64,000 nt of DNA from Actinomycetota bacterium (lineage in GTDB: Bacteria > Actinomycetota > Actinomycetes > Nanopelagicales > Nanopelagicaceae): contig JAPLBE010000011.1 of assembly GCA_026392935.1 (NCBI GenBank), forward strand, positions 158,596-222,595, in the 5' to 3' direction. Within the stretch, counting starts at the first letter, position 1. The number at the start of each line of letters is the position of its first letter. The translations under genes were made by a program, and so were the position numbers. The notes under the pieces are model-generated. The model had not been told where the DNA came from and did not search any database. It worked only from the letters and a program-made list of their open reading frames with translations. Shown piece by piece: positions 36,302-46,044 of the stretch.

Positions 36302-37078
36302 ATGTCGGCCACCAGTGGCGGTCGCATGCCGCTGATCGAACATTTACGGGAGCTCCGTAACCGGGTTTTTAAGTCAGTCGTGTTCATCGCGTTTGGTTCT
36401 TGTATCGGATGGTTTTTTTATAACGAGATAATTACTCGCTTGGCTCAGCCGGTCTGCGACTTGAAAGCTGCGCAGCTCGCAGGATCTGACAACTGTGGTG
36501 CTTTGTATATTAGTGGCGTTCTTGGTCCACTAAATTTGCAAATCAAAGTTGCACTTCTTAGTGGTGTGATTCTCATGGCTCCACTGTGGCTTTATCAGCT
36601 GTGGGCTTTCATTGCTCCAGCACTTCACCGGCGAGAAAAAAGAAATTCTGTATTTTTTATTGTAGCTGCCACACCATTTTTTGCCTCTGGTGCTTATCTC
36701 GGGTACACAATTTTACCAGTTGCGATTCGAGTTTTATTCGGGTTCACTCCATCATCCTTAGAAAACCTAGTTCGTTTTGATGATTATTTGGATTTCGTTC
36801 TTCGAGCGATTCTCCTTTTTGGAATCGCATTCGAACTTCCCGTATTTCTTATCACCTTCAATCTCATCGGTTTTCTTTCAGGGAAAACAATTTTGAAACC
36901 TTGGAGAATTTGGATTTTTTCAATCACGCTCTTTGTTGCTGGATTTACACCCAGCGCAGATCCACTATCCATGTTGGCACTAGCCGGCCCTCTCATTGCT
37001 CTCTATTTTTTCTCAGGAATTTTCGCGCTCTTGAATGATAAACGCAGAGCAAAAAAAGCTGCGCAGCAAGAGATCTAA
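36302..37078 (+). CDS. tatC: Twin-arginine translocase subunit TatC
   Basis: 258-residue core receptor of the Tat pathway with six predicted membrane helices. Family signatures: MPLIEHLRELRNRVFKS at the N-terminus (signal-peptide binding region), QIKVALLSGVILMAPLWLYQLWAFIAPALHRREKR and FGIAFELPVFL. The C-terminus is basic (NDKRRAKKAAQQ). Its TAA stop shares one base with the ATG of the next gene. Confidence 0.96.
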   Translation: MSATSGGRMPLIEHLRELRNRVFKSVVFIAFGSCIGWFFYNEIITRLAQPVCDLKAAQLAGSDNCGALYISGVLGPLNLQIKVALLSGVILMAPLWLYQLWAFIAPALHRREKRNSVFFIVAATPFFASGAYLGYTILPVAIRVLFGFTPSSLENLVRFDDYLDFVLRAILLFGIAFELPVFLITFNLIGFLSGKTILKPWRIWIFSITLFVAGFTPSADPLSMLALAGPLIALYFFSGIFALLNDKRRAKKAAQQEI

Positions 37079-37944
37079 TGTGGCTCGTCGCAATCAATCC
37101 ATCCGCAGGACATGGTAAAGGTGCTGGTTTTGGGGAGAGAGTGCTCAGTTATCTCCATGCAAAACAAATTGCCTATCAAGTTTTCTCTGCTTCTACTGCG
37201 TCTAATCTGAGACGAGATATCGAAAGCTTTCTTGAGGGCAATGAGATCGATGGAATTATTTCCGTAGGTGGTGATGGATTAGCTCATCTAATACTGCAGA
37301 TAGCTCTTCCTAGAAATATTCCTTTCGCAATTGTTCCAGCGGGTACAGGTAATGACATTGTTAGATCTTTGGGGTTCTCGCTTACCGATATAGAAGGCTA
37401 TTTAAAACGCGTTACGAGCACTAAACCATCCGTGATTGATCTTGGCAACGTAGATTCTGAATGGTTTGCTGGGATTCTTTCAACGGGCTTTGATTCAGTA
37501 GTAAACGAGCGCGCAAATTCTTTTTCATGGCCTCGTGGCCCACAGAGATATAACGTCTCGATAGCTCTTGAGCTCCCAAAATTCACTCCTCTCGAGTACC
37601 AGATCACGACAGATACAAAATCTTTTACAACCAAGGCCATGTTGATTGCGATAGGAAACGGTCGCTCTTATGGGGGAGGGATGCTCGTCTGCCCACATGC
37701 AAGTATGAACGATGGTCTATTTGATGTCATGATCTTGGAACCGGTGAGCAAGGTAGAGTTTCTTAAGGTTTTCCCCAAAGTATTTTCTGGCTCGCACATT
37801 ACTCATCCAGCTGTAAAAACCTTTCGTACGCAAAAGATCACTCTGAGCGCTGATGCGATTGCCTATGCCGATGGAGAAAGGATTGGTCCTGCTCCGATTT
37901 CAGCTGAGTGTGTCTCATCTGTTGCACTAACATGGACTCTATGA
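37078..37944 (+). CDS. Diacylglycerol/sphingosine-kinase-like lipid kinase
   Basis: 288 residues of the DAGK catalytic family: AINPSAGHGKG at the N-terminus, nucleotide motif SVGGDGLAHLILQ and PAGTGNDIVRSLG, then a beta-sandwich C-terminal domain (IGNGRSYGGGMLVCPHASMNDGLFDVM). Phosphorylates a lipid alcohol such as diacylglycerol; the substrate is not certain. It sits between tatC and helY, matching the mycobacterial neighbourhood. Overlaps tatC by one base and helY by four. Confidence 0.9.
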   Translation: MWLVAINPSAGHGKGAGFGERVLSYLHAKQIAYQVFSASTASNLRRDIESFLEGNEIDGIISVGGDGLAHLILQIALPRNIPFAIVPAGTGNDIVRSLGFSLTDIEGYLKRVTSTKPSVIDLGNVDSEWFAGILSTGFDSVVNERANSFSWPRGPQRYNVSIALELPKFTPLEYQITTDTKSFTTKAMLIAIGNGRSYGGGMLVCPHASMNDGLFDVMILEPVSKVEFLKVFPKVFSGSHITHPAVKTFRTQKITLSADAIAYADGERIGPAPISAECVSSVALTWTL

Positions 37945-40316
37945 CCACGCCGGCTCAACAGTATGCGGCTTCCAAAAAACGAAACAGCCATCCGCTCACC
38001 GTCAAATTTGTCGAACAGTTCGATTTCGGATTTGATGAATTCCAGGTACTTGCCTGTCAGGCGGTTGAGGATGGAAAGGGCGTGCTTGTAGCGGCGCCAA
38101 CGGGAGCGGGAAAGACCGTTGTGGGTGAATTCGCAGCATTTAGTGCACTTTCACAGGGCAAGAAATGTTTCTATACGACGCCGATCAAGGCTCTTTCAAA
38201 TCAAAAATTTGCCGAATTTCAGGAACGTTTCGGAGAAGACCGAGTTGGCCTACTAACAGGCGATACCAACATCAACTCCGAAGCTCAAATTCTTGTCATG
38301 ACCACTGAAGTTCTAAGAAATATGTTGTATGCGAATTCTTCGACGCTGGCTAACCTGGGTTCAGTTGTTATGGATGAAGTTCACTATTTGGCTGACAAGT
38401 TTCGTGGCGCTGTGTGGGAAGAGGTATTGATTCATCTTATGGAGAGCGTCCAAGTTATATCTCTCTCAGCGACAGTCTCTAATGCTGAAGAGTTTGGGGA
38501 GTGGCTCGGTGAAGTCCGTGGATCAACTGAAGTCATTGTGAGTGAAATTCGCCCTATTCCTCTGTATCAGCATGTTCTTATTGGAAATCGAATGATTGAC
38601 TTGTTCAGCGAACCCGGTCGAGTCAACCCTGAGATTCTTGGGCTAGAACGCGAAGCTCTTCGTAGAGTTAAAACTCCTCGTCATCGCCGAGACAGATATT
38701 CAGAGAATGAGAACCGACTTTCTCGAGCAGAGATCATCGACAAGTTGCAGCGCGAGAACATGTTGCCTGCCATTACCTTCATCTTCTCGCGTGCCGGCTG
38801 TGACGCAGCTGTAAAGCAATGCCTACATGAAGGCGTGAAATTAACCACCACAGAAGAACGCGCGGAAATCGTTGCGACGGCACAGAAATATACGCAGAAT
38901 TTGGCAGAAGAAGATCTGGAAGTTCTTGGATATCGGGATTGGTTAACAGCACTAGAACGTGGCATTGCAGCTCACCACGCAGGATTACTTCCAAGTTTCA
39001 AGGGCGCGGTAGAAGAATTGTTTAAACGAGGTCTCGTCAAAGCAGTCTTTGCGACAGAAACGTTAGCACTTGGAATTAACATGCCTGCGAGAACGGTTGT
39101 GCTTGAAAAGTTAAGCAAATGGAATGGTGAGGCACACGTTTCGATCACACCAGGCGAGTACACGCAACTGACTGGTCGCGCTGGCAGACGTGGTATTGAT
39201 ATTGAAGGTAATGCAGTTGTGCAATGGTCACCAACCGTTGATTCTGCAACTGCTGCGGGCTTGGCGTCAACGAGAACATATCCTCTTAAATCTTCCTTCA
39301 CACCTACGTACAACATGTCGATCAACTTGATAGCACGATTCGGACGCGAGAGAGCACGAGGGAGTCTTGAATCATCTTTCGCGCAATTCCAAGCCGACCG
39401 TGCGGTTGTTGGTCTTGTGCGTCAAATGAGAAAGAACGACTCGGCCGCTGCAGAGCAAACCGATTCATCACAGTGTCACCTTGGTGATTTCAATGAATAC
39501 TCGCGTATACGCATCGACATTAAGGAATTGGAGCGATTGCTCAGTAAGAGAGATGGTCGACGAACCTTTGATCAGCGTCAACGCGTGAAAATGGAGAACG
39601 AATTAGATGGGATGCGCCGAGCCCTGCGTCAGCATTCATGCCATTCTTGCAGTGATCGTGAAACGCACGCACGCTTTGCTGAACGAGCAGACAGACTAAA
39701 TCGAGAATCCGAAGGGTTGCGCTCACGTGTAGAGAATAGAACTCACGTCATAGCAAAAACATTCGATCGTATTTGTAACGTGTTGACACATCTTGGTTAC
39801 ATCGAGGGAGAGAAGCCAACCGCGCAAGGAAAGATACTTGCGAAAATCTATGCGGAGTCAGATCTACTTCTCACTGAGTCAATTAGGCGTGGAGTATTCG
39901 ATAACTTAACTGCGCCGGAGATTCTTTCCGTTGCATCCGCCATGATTTTCGAGAGTCGCTCCGCGGAGAATTACGCTCCAAAGATGCCGCATCAAAACGT
40001 GGCCAATGCACTAGCTACTGTGGCTAAAATCTGGGTTGAGCTAGAAGATCTTGAAAACGAATTTGATGTTAAAACTCAGCGTGAACCGGATTTTGGTTTC
40101 TGCTATGCCGCGTATCGATGGGCCAATGGACATTCACTCAGTAACGTTCTAAAGGGCACGGATATGACAGTTGGCGATTTCGTTCGGTGCATCAAGCAGT
40201 TAATTGATTTACTCACACAAATCGGTGGGGCCGCAGAGCATCTTCGTCCGGTTTGTAAGGATGGAATCAAGCGCTTGGATCGTGGAGTCGTGTCATATAT
40301 GTTGGGAGAGCTATGA
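37941..40316 (+). CDS. helY: Ski2/Mtr4-like superfamily II RNA helicase HelY
   Basis: 791 residues. Walker A AAPTGAGKT near residue 52, the DEVH box (VMDEVHYLADKFRGAVWEE, near residue 145), SLSATVSN (motif III), TETLALGINMPARTVV and QLTGRAGRRGID (motif VI), then a helical C-terminal domain with cysteines (HSCHSC). The ratchet and DSHCT-like C-terminus place it with Ski2-type helicases. The RNA target is not known. The ATG at 37941 gives an ATGA overlap with the kinase gene, so it is translationally coupled. Confidence 0.93.
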   Translation: MTTPAQQYAASKKRNSHPLTVKFVEQFDFGFDEFQVLACQAVEDGKGVLVAAPTGAGKTVVGEFAAFSALSQGKKCFYTTPIKALSNQKFAEFQERFGEDRVGLLTGDTNINSEAQILVMTTEVLRNMLYANSSTLANLGSVVMDEVHYLADKFRGAVWEEVLIHLMESVQVISLSATVSNAEEFGEWLGEVRGSTEVIVSEIRPIPLYQHVLIGNRMIDLFSEPGRVNPEILGLEREALRRVKTPRHRRDRYSENENRLSRAEIIDKLQRENMLPAITFIFSRAGCDAAVKQCLHEGVKLTTTEERAEIVATAQKYTQNLAEEDLEVLGYRDWLTALERGIAAHHAGLLPSFKGAVEELFKRGLVKAVFATETLALGINMPARTVVLEKLSKWNGEAHVSITPGEYTQLTGRAGRRGIDIEGNAVVQWSPTVDSATAAGLASTRTYPLKSSFTPTYNMSINLIARFGRERARGSLESSFAQFQADRAVVGLVRQMRKNDSAAAEQTDSSQCHLGDFNEYSRIRIDIKELERLLSKRDGRRTFDQRQRVKMENELDGMRRALRQHSCHSCSDRETHARFAERADRLNRESEGLRSRVENRTHVIAKTFDRICNVLTHLGYIEGEKPTAQGKILAKIYAESDLLLTESIRRGVFDNLTAPEILSVASAMIFESRSAENYAPKMPHQNVANALATVAKIWVELEDLENEFDVKTQREPDFGFCYAAYRWANGHSLSNVLKGTDMTVGDFVRCIKQLIDLLTQIGGAAEHLRPVCKDGIKRLDRGVVSYMLGEL

Positions 40317-41215
40317 CACTCATGCTCTTAGACAGCGCCTCACTCTGGTATCGCGCTTACTATGGAATGCCGGATACTCTTTTGGCACCCGATGGCATGC
40401 CTGTAAATGCGATTCGCGGATATTTAGATATGACCGCTCGTCTAATCGGTATGTACTCACCAAATCGAATAGTTGCGTGTATCGAAGGAGACTGGCGTCC
40501 GTCATGGCGAGTTGATCTCTTTCCTGATTACAAAGCTAACCGTTTAGAAGATGAGAGCGAAGAAGAGGAAGAGCCAGAAACGCTTACTCCGCAAATACCG
40601 GTATTACTAGATTTGCTTGATGCTTTCGGATTTCCAATGCTTGGCGTCGATGACTACGAGGCAGACGACGTGATGGCAACTTTTGCGGTCAAAGAGAAGG
40701 GTCCGATTCGAATAGTCACAGGGGATAGGGATCTCTTTCAACTGGTAGATGACAAACGAGATGTGAAAGTTGTTTATCTTGCGCGTGGAATTTCACAACA
40801 TGATTTAGTAGATAAGAAATGGGTCTCAGACAAATATGGAATACCAGGGGATAGGTACGCACTCTTTGCCATGTTCCGCGGAGATCCCTCTGACGGTTTA
40901 CCTGGGGTAAAAGGAATCGGAGAGAAGGGTGCTGCTCTTATTGCAAATCACTTTGCTACGGTCGAAGAGGCACTCGATGCAGCACGCAAAGATCACGTGT
41001 CACTACCCGCTGCTTTGAGCAAGAAAATAGTTGCAGGAGCTGATTATTTGAAGATTGCTCCGACTCTTGTTCATTGCGCAAAAGATGTTGCTATCCCACA
41101 AATGGATATTGCGATGCCAAAGAAACCCGAAGATCTTTCAGAGATCTATGCAATCAAAGAGCAATTTGGACTTGGAGCTAGTGTTGATAGATTAATATCA
41201 GCACTTGGCTGGTAG
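40313..41215 (+). CDS. 5'-3' exonuclease (FEN/PolI N-terminal type)
   Basis: 300 residues, a stand-alone flap-nuclease domain. LMLLDSASLWYRAYYG (first metal Asp), FPDYKANR (helical arch), VDDYEADDVMATFA and IVTGDRDLFQLV (metal-binding Asp cluster), then a helix-hairpin-helix GLPGVKGIGEKGAALIANHF. Likely RNA-primer or flap removal in replication and repair, alongside PolI. Coupled to helY by an ATGA overlap, the standard actinobacterial pair. Confidence 0.94.
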   Translation: MTLMLLDSASLWYRAYYGMPDTLLAPDGMPVNAIRGYLDMTARLIGMYSPNRIVACIEGDWRPSWRVDLFPDYKANRLEDESEEEEEPETLTPQIPVLLDLLDAFGFPMLGVDDYEADDVMATFAVKEKGPIRIVTGDRDLFQLVDDKRDVKVVYLARGISQHDLVDKKWVSDKYGIPGDRYALFAMFRGDPSDGLPGVKGIGEKGAALIANHFATVEEALDAARKDHVSLPAALSKKIVAGADYLKIAPTLVHCAKDVAIPQMDIAMPKKPEDLSEIYAIKEQFGLGASVDRLISALGW

Positions 41216-41224
41216 GAGTTTTCG

Positions 41225-41980
41225 ATGAAACCAATAATACTGATTCCAACGTACAACGAATCAGTGGCAATCGTAGAACTAATGCACCAACTATCTCTAT
41301 TACGTGCATCCAGAGATTTCGATGTATTAGTTCTAGATGATAATTCACCAGATAAGACTGCTGATATTGTCGAAAAGCTTGCGCATTCATGGGTCTCAAT
41401 TTTGCGGAGACCAGGCAAAGCAGGACTTGGTGCCGCTTATCGTGCCGGTTTCAACGCAGTGCTGGCAGGATCTCATTACACGCATGTAGTTACTATGGAT
41501 GCTGATGGTTCACATCGCGTACAAGATCTTCCAGCAATGTTTGCCGCTGCAGAGCGTTTTGCAGAAAACGAGAGAGTGATAGTTCTCGGAACGAGATGGA
41601 TACAGGGAGGTTCGGTTGTTAACTGGCCTCGGAGTCGACAATTATTGTCACGTGCTGGCACAACGTACGCCCGTATTGCACTTCGAATCAAACTCAATGA
41701 TCTCACCGGTGGGTTCCGTGTTTACAGCACAGCGCTGCTCAACGGATTGCGATTGTCTGAGATGACTGCAACTGGATATTGTTTTCAGATTGAAATGGCT
41801 ATGGCTGCAGATTTAGCGGGTGCCAAATCGATCGAAGTTCCCATTACCTTCGTAGAACGAGTGAACGGCGTTTCAAAGATGAGTAAGGCGATTGTCATCG
41901 AAGCTTTGTGGCAAACAACGGTCTGGGGGCTAGCTCGTAGGCTAAGACCTAACGCCGATAAGTTACATTATGTAAAGTAA
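41225..41980 (+). CDS. ppm1: Polyprenol monophosphomannose synthase, catalytic domain
   Basis: GT2 glycosyltransferase of 251 residues that loads mannose from GDP-mannose onto polyprenyl phosphate for lipoglycan or protein mannosylation at the membrane. Motifs: IPTYNESVAI, VLDDNSPDKTADI (nucleotide-binding Asp), TMDADGSH (DxD), then RWIQGGSVVNWPRSRQLLSR and LTGGFRVY. In Mycobacterium tuberculosis this domain is fused to the lipoprotein N-acyltransferase Lnt; here it stands alone. GGAG precedes the ATG. The last nine residues and stop overlap the dif candidate. Confidence 0.92.
   Translation: MKPIILIPTYNESVAIVELMHQLSLLRASRDFDVLVLDDNSPDKTADIVEKLAHSWVSILRRPGKAGLGAAYRAGFNAVLAGSHYTHVVTMDADGSHRVQDLPAMFAAAERFAENERVIVLGTRWIQGGSVVNWPRSRQLLSRAGTTYARIALRIKLNDLTGGFRVYSTALLNGLRLSEMTATGYCFQIEMAMAADLAGAKSIEVPITFVERVNGVSKMSKAIVIEALWQTTVWGLARRLRPNADKLHYVK
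41951..41978 (+). other. dif: Candidate chromosomal dif site (XerC/XerD recombination)
   Basis: Left arm AACGCCGATAA (41951-41961), 6-bp centre GTTACA (41962-41967), right arm TTATGTAAAGT (41968-41978). The inner ends ATAA and TTAT are inverted around the centre, as in dif. Against the actinobacterial consensus I remember (arms TTSRCCGATAA and TTATGTCAAGT, centre TVNACA) it agrees at about 23 of 28 positions, including CCGATAA, ACA and TTATGT. It spans the final codons of ppm1, at the point where the + and - strand gene runs converge. Match and position are seen; function is inferred. Confidence 0.75.
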
Positions 41981-41991
41981 TAACAAATCGG

Positions 41992-44838
41992 CTAAGCGAA
42001 CGACTCGATAGGTGGGCAGGAGCAGACAAGGTTCCTATCCCCGTATGCACCGTCTATGCGCCCTGTTGTAGGCCAATACTTGCCCTTTTGGCCGATTAAC
42101 TCGCCTGGGATTAGTCCAGTAAAGGTCGCCGGAAAAGCTCCACGTTCGCGGCTGTAGCCATGTTCCCACTTGGTAGCTGCAATAGTTCCAATCGTATGTG
42201 GAGCATTCCTAAGCGCCGAATCCTCGACTGGAATCTTGCCTTCTACGATCTCATCAATTTCATACTTAATTGCAATCATGGCGTCAATAAACCGATTCAT
42301 CTCAAGAATATCCTCAGATTCGGTTGGTTCAATCATCAACGTTCCGGGAACAGGAAATGACATAGTCGGTGCATGGAATCCGAAATCCATCAATCTCTTA
42401 GCGATGTCATCGACGGTGACTCCGCTTATTTTGGTGATATCACGAACATCCAAAATACATTCGTGTGCGACCAAGCCTTTTTCGCCAGTGTAAAGAATTG
42501 GGAAGAAGCTTTTCAAACGATGTGCCATGTAATTAGCATTTAGAATCGCAACCTCAGTAGCGTGAGTAAGTCCTTCTCCCCCCATAAGACGTATATACGC
42601 CCATGAAATTGGCAAGATGCTTGCAGAACCATATGGCGCACCCGAAATAGGACCAGGTCCAGTTGCGGGTCCCGCTAATTCATCTAATGGGTGATTAGGT
42701 AAAAATGGTGCCAGATGTGCCTTAGCAATTACAGGCCCAACACCAGGTCCCCCACCGCCATGAGGAATGCAAAAAGTTTTATGTAAATTCAAGTGAGAAA
42801 CATCTGCGCCAAATTTTCCTGGCTGCGAGAGACCTACTAATGCATTGAGATTGGCACCATCGACATACACCTGACCACCTGCATCGTGGATTGCCGCACA
42901 AATTTCCGAGATTGCGGATTCAAAAACACCATGAGTTGATGGATAGGTAACCATTAGAGCTGCAAGTGTGTCCTGGTGTTCAGAAATTTTACTTCGAATG
43001 TCCTCAAGGCTAACGTTTCCATGATCATCACACGCAATCACCACAACTTTCATGCCAGCCATCACCGCACTTGCGGCATTAGTGCCGTGGGCACTTGATG
43101 GAATCAGACAGATATTTCGATTCTGATCACCGCGAGAATCGTGATAGTTGCGTATAGCCAGTAGTCCAGCAAACTCCCCTTGGCTTCCCGCATTTGGTTG
43201 AAGCGAGACTGCGTCGTACCCAGTAATTTCAACCAACCACTTGGATAGTTGTTCGATTAGTTTCCTAGAACCTTTGCTCTGTGAAACTGGAACGAAAGGA
43301 TGCAGCGAGGCAAATTCTGGCCAGGTTACCGCCTCCATCTCTGTCACTGAGTTCAGCTTCATTGTGCACGAACCAAGTGGAATCATCGTTCTATCAAGGG
43401 CTAAATCTCTATCTGACAAGGTTCTTAAGTAGCGCATCATCGATGTTTCAGAATGATATGTATTGAAAACTGGATGCTGCAAGAACGATGAAGTTCGCTT
43501 AATGGCGGTTGCTATACCACTCCCCTGTGCAGGCACTACGGTGGCAGAAAATATTTGAACTATCTCTGCAAATAGTTCATCAGTTACTGTTTCATCGAAA
43601 GAAACTCTTACATGTTCGTTATCGACTATTCCCAAATTGATCTGCTTGGAACGCGCAATTTCATGAACTTCCTGGGCGCTTGCTACCTTAATCGTAAGTG
43701 TGTCGAAATAACTCTTATTTACATTGTCTACGACAGTTGCAAGCGCTGATGTGAATGCGTGGATTCGCTCTGCAATGGCAGTCAACCCTTGAGGGCCATG
43801 CCACATTGCGTAGAACGCGCTCATATTGGCAAGGAGTACTTGTGCAGTACAAATATTGCTCGTCGCCTTATCTCGTCGAATATGTTGCTCTCGAGTTTGA
43901 AGAGCTAAACGAAATGCAGGATTGCCATGAGCATCGACACTCTGTCCTATAAGCCTTCCTGGCAGTGCTCGCTCGAGTCCTGTGCGAACCGCCATAAACC
44001 CCGCGTGAGGTCCACCGAAGCCCATCGGAACACCAAAACGCTGCGCTGAACCAACAGCAATATCTGCGCCCCACTCACCAGGTGCTTTGATCAAAGTGAG
44101 TGCAAGCAAATCAGTTGCCGCTATGACCAGTGCATCTTTCTCTTGCGCTTTTTTGGCCAAACTTGCAAAATCATTTATGGTTCCAGTTGTATCTGGATAT
44201 TGAAGTAACACGCCAAAGTAATTCAGCGATGGATCAATGTTTAATACATCCACTTCACGAACGTCGATACCAAGTGGTTTAGCACGCGTAATTACCACAG
44301 CTTTAGTTTGCTCGTGAACATTTTTATCGATTAGAAACAACGCGTCATCAGAAGCTTTGGAAGTACGACGAGCTAAAGTCATAGCTTCTGCCGCAGCAGT
44401 TGGTTCATCAAGCATCGAAGCATTAGAAACATTAAGTGCAGTTAAATCACATACAACGGTTTGAAATGCGAAGAGGGCCTCTAGGCGTCCTTGTGAAATC
44501 TCAGGTTGATACGGTGTGTATGCGGTGTACCAGGCTGGATTCTCTAAAACATTTCTCTTAATCACCGGAGGTGTGATCGTTCCGTAATATCCGCAACCGA
44601 TGAGAGATCTATATACAAGATTCTCATCGGCAAGATCACGAAGTTCAGCTATGACATCCACTTCTGACCTAGGACCATCTAGAACCTGCGAAAGTTTTTT
44701 CTCAATAGCAATATTGGCAGGAACTACATCAGCGATGAACTTCTTGATATCCGAATAACCGAGAACCCCAAGCATCTCGCTCTCTTGAGAAGAGTTAGGA
44801 CCAATGTGGCGATCTTGAAAACCGTGTTCGATACTCAT
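41992..44838 (-). CDS. gcvP: Glycine dehydrogenase (decarboxylating), P-protein
   Basis: PLP enzyme of the glycine cleavage system: decarboxylates glycine and loads aminomethyl on GcvH. 948 residues, the single-chain form with two homologous halves. PLP lysine in [16 protein letters not shown] near residue 686; the N-terminal half begins [24 protein letters not shown] precedes the ATG. gcvH lies 2.5 kb away in the same strand group, as around Rv1826-Rv1832 of M. tuberculosis; gcvT and lpd are not in the window. Confidence 0.96.
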   Translation of the reverse strand: MSIEHGFQDRHIGPNSSQESEMLGVLGYSDIKKFIADVVPANIAIEKKLSQVLDGPRSEVDVIAELRDLADENLVYRSLIGCGYYGTITPPVIKRNVLENPAWYTAYTPYQPEISQGRLEALFAFQTVVCDLTALNVSNASMLDEPTAAAEAMTLARRTSKASDDALFLIDKNVHEQTKAVVITRAKPLGIDVREVDVLNIDPSLNYFGVLLQYPDTTGTINDFASLAKKAQEKDALVIAATDLLALTLIKAPGEWGADIAVGSAQRFGVPMGFGGPHAGFMAVRTGLERALPGRLIGQSVDAHGNPAFRLALQTREQHIRRDKATSNICTAQVLLANMSAFYAMWHGPQGLTAIAERIHAFTSALATVVDNVNKSYFDTLTIKVASAQEVHEIARSKQINLGIVDNEHVRVSFDETVTDELFAEIVQIFSATVVPAQGSGIATAIKRTSSFLQHPVFNTYHSETSMMRYLRTLSDRDLALDRTMIPLGSCTMKLNSVTEMEAVTWPEFASLHPFVPVSQSKGSRKLIEQLSKWLVEITGYDAVSLQPNAGSQGEFAGLLAIRNYHDSRGDQNRNICLIPSSAHGTNAASAVMAGMKVVVIACDDHGNVSLEDIRSKISEHQDTLAALMVTYPSTHGVFESAISEICAAIHDAGGQVYVDGANLNALVGLSQPGKFGADVSHLNLHKTFCIPHGGGGPGVGPVIAKAHLAPFLPNHPLDELAGPATGPGPISGAPYGSASILPISWAYIRLMGGEGLTHATEVAILNANYMAHRLKSFFPILYTGEKGLVAHECILDVRDITKISGVTVDDIAKRLMDFGFHAPTMSFPVPGTLMIEPTESEDILEMNRFIDAMIAIKYEIDEIVEGKIPVEDSALRNAPHTIGTIAATKWEHGYSRERGAFPATFTGLIPGELIGQKGKYWPTTGRIDGAYGDRNLVCSCPPIESFA

Positions 44839-44896
44839 GCGATCACTCCCCTAACTCGCTGCTTAAACGATTCCTAGGGAAGGCAATATATGAGAG

Positions 44897-45397
44897 TTAG
44901 GCGCCTTTCGCCTTTCGACGTAAGGAAAGTTCGTCATTATTTTCGCTGCTTAGTGCTTCACCGTTAACTTCACCTTGAAGAGTTGCTAGCGAACCTTCAA
45001 CCTCATGCCAAACTTTTCCGACCGCTATACCGAATACACCTTGGCCACCTGCGAGCAAGTCAATAATTTCATCAGGACTGGCACATTCGTAAATCGAAGC
45101 TCCATCACTCATAAGCGTAATTCGCTCCAGCTCTGTAACTCCACGATTACGAAGATGATCTACAGCCGTACGAATATTTTGCAGTGAAACACCCGCATCC
45201 AATAATCTTTTTACGATCTTCAAAACAAGAATGTCACGGAATCCATACAGTCTTGCGCTACCCGAACCAGTTGCGGTACGAATTGAAGGTTCAACAAGAC
45301 CGGTACGTGCCCAATAATCTAATTGACGGTAAGAAATACCAGCGGCCGAGCATGCAGTTGCGCCGCGATATCCAATTTCGAATTCTTGATCTGTCAC
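44897..45397 (-). CDS. MerR-family regulator (ResR/Rv1830-like)
   Basis: 166 residues. N-terminal winged helix-turn-helix of MerR type (GISYRQLDYWARTGLVEPSIRTATGSGSARLYGFRDILVLKIVKRLLDAGVSLQNIR), then a short effector region without obvious metal-binding cysteines. Its place between gcvP and DUF151/ftsR/garA matches Rv1830, reported to control growth and cell-cycle genes. The GTG start at 45397 has no strong ribosome-binding site. Identity by synteny is strong; targets here are unknown. Confidence 0.87.
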   Translation of the reverse strand: MTDQEFEIGYRGATACSAAGISYRQLDYWARTGLVEPSIRTATGSGSARLYGFRDILVLKIVKRLLDAGVSLQNIRTAVDHLRNRGVTELERITLMSDGASIYECASPDEIIDLLAGGQGVFGIAVGKVWHEVEGSLATLQGEVNGEALSSENNDELSLRRKAKGA

Positions 45398-45479
45398 GAG
45401 AGGGGGCTCGCTTTCACGTAGTGGGGTTGGATAAAGGGTACGCCTGCAGTGGTCTGATACCCATGACCGACACGAACAG

Positions 45480-45496
45480 AACCTCTAGTTGAGGTT
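45480..45496 (-). promoter_or_regulatory. Inverted repeat upstream of the MerR gene
   Basis: AACCTC-TAGTT-GAGGTT, perfect 6-bp arms with a 5-bp spacer, about 85 bp upstream of the regulator start and 14 bp after the DUF151 stop. MerR proteins bind such dyads within promoters, so it may be an autoregulatory operator. I cannot fit convincing -35/-10 boxes around it. Confidence 0.3.
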
Positions 45497-45509
45497 GAGA
45501 CTCTCACCG

Positions 45510-46013
45510 CTACCCTGCAAAGTCTTCGGGGTTAATCTGGTCAAGGAACTCCCGAAAAGCCTCTAACTCCTGGTCTCCCGCCGCTGATGCTTCAGAGGCA
45601 ACGTGCTCCGGGATATCGATTCCAACCTGATCCAGTAGATCGCTATCCACCATGATGTTTGACTTCGTGCGTAGCGCTAAAGCGATTGCATCAGATGGCC
45701 TCGAGGACAATGGTTCTAGCGAAGCGCCCTTATCGCGAAGCAACAACTGAGCAAAGAAGACCCCATCCACTATCGAAGTTATGTGGACAGCTGTGAGAGT
45801 TATGTCCACCCTATCGAGCAGATCGCGAAGCAGATCGTGCGTCAATGGTCTCTCTGGTGACAGTCCTTGCTGTGCGAAGGCAATAGCAGTGGCTTCAACT
45901 GCTACAACCCAAATCGGAAGAAATCGAGTTCCTTCAATCTCCTTGAGAAGAACTATCGGCTGGTTAGAAGGCATCTCAATTCTGACACCAACAACCTCAA
46001 CTGGAATCAGCAT
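45510..46013 (-). CDS. DUF151 bifunctional nuclease family protein
   Basis: 167 residues. Starts with VEVVGVRIEMPSNQPIVLLKEIEGTRFLPIWV and contains VEATAIAFAQQG and SRPSDAIALALRTKSNIMV, the two conserved blocks of the DUF151/BFN family. The activity in bacteria is poorly defined (plant members act as DNA/RNA nucleases). It corresponds to Rv1829 in the ftsR-garA locus. It has a serine/alanine-rich acidic C-terminal tail. Confidence 0.9.
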   Translation of the reverse strand: MLIPVEVVGVRIEMPSNQPIVLLKEIEGTRFLPIWVVAVEATAIAFAQQGLSPERPLTHDLLRDLLDRVDITLTAVHITSIVDGVFFAQLLLRDKGASLEPLSSRPSDAIALALRTKSNIMVDSDLLDQVGIDIPEHVASEASAAGDQELEAFREFLDQINPEDFAG

Positions 46014-46044
46014 TAAAGGAACCCTATCCAGTTAAGTCTAGAGA

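Noticed and set aside
41981..41991. Terminator between ppm1 and gcvP
   Set aside because: Only 11 bp separate the stops and no hairpin is visible; transcription from each side may run into the other gene.
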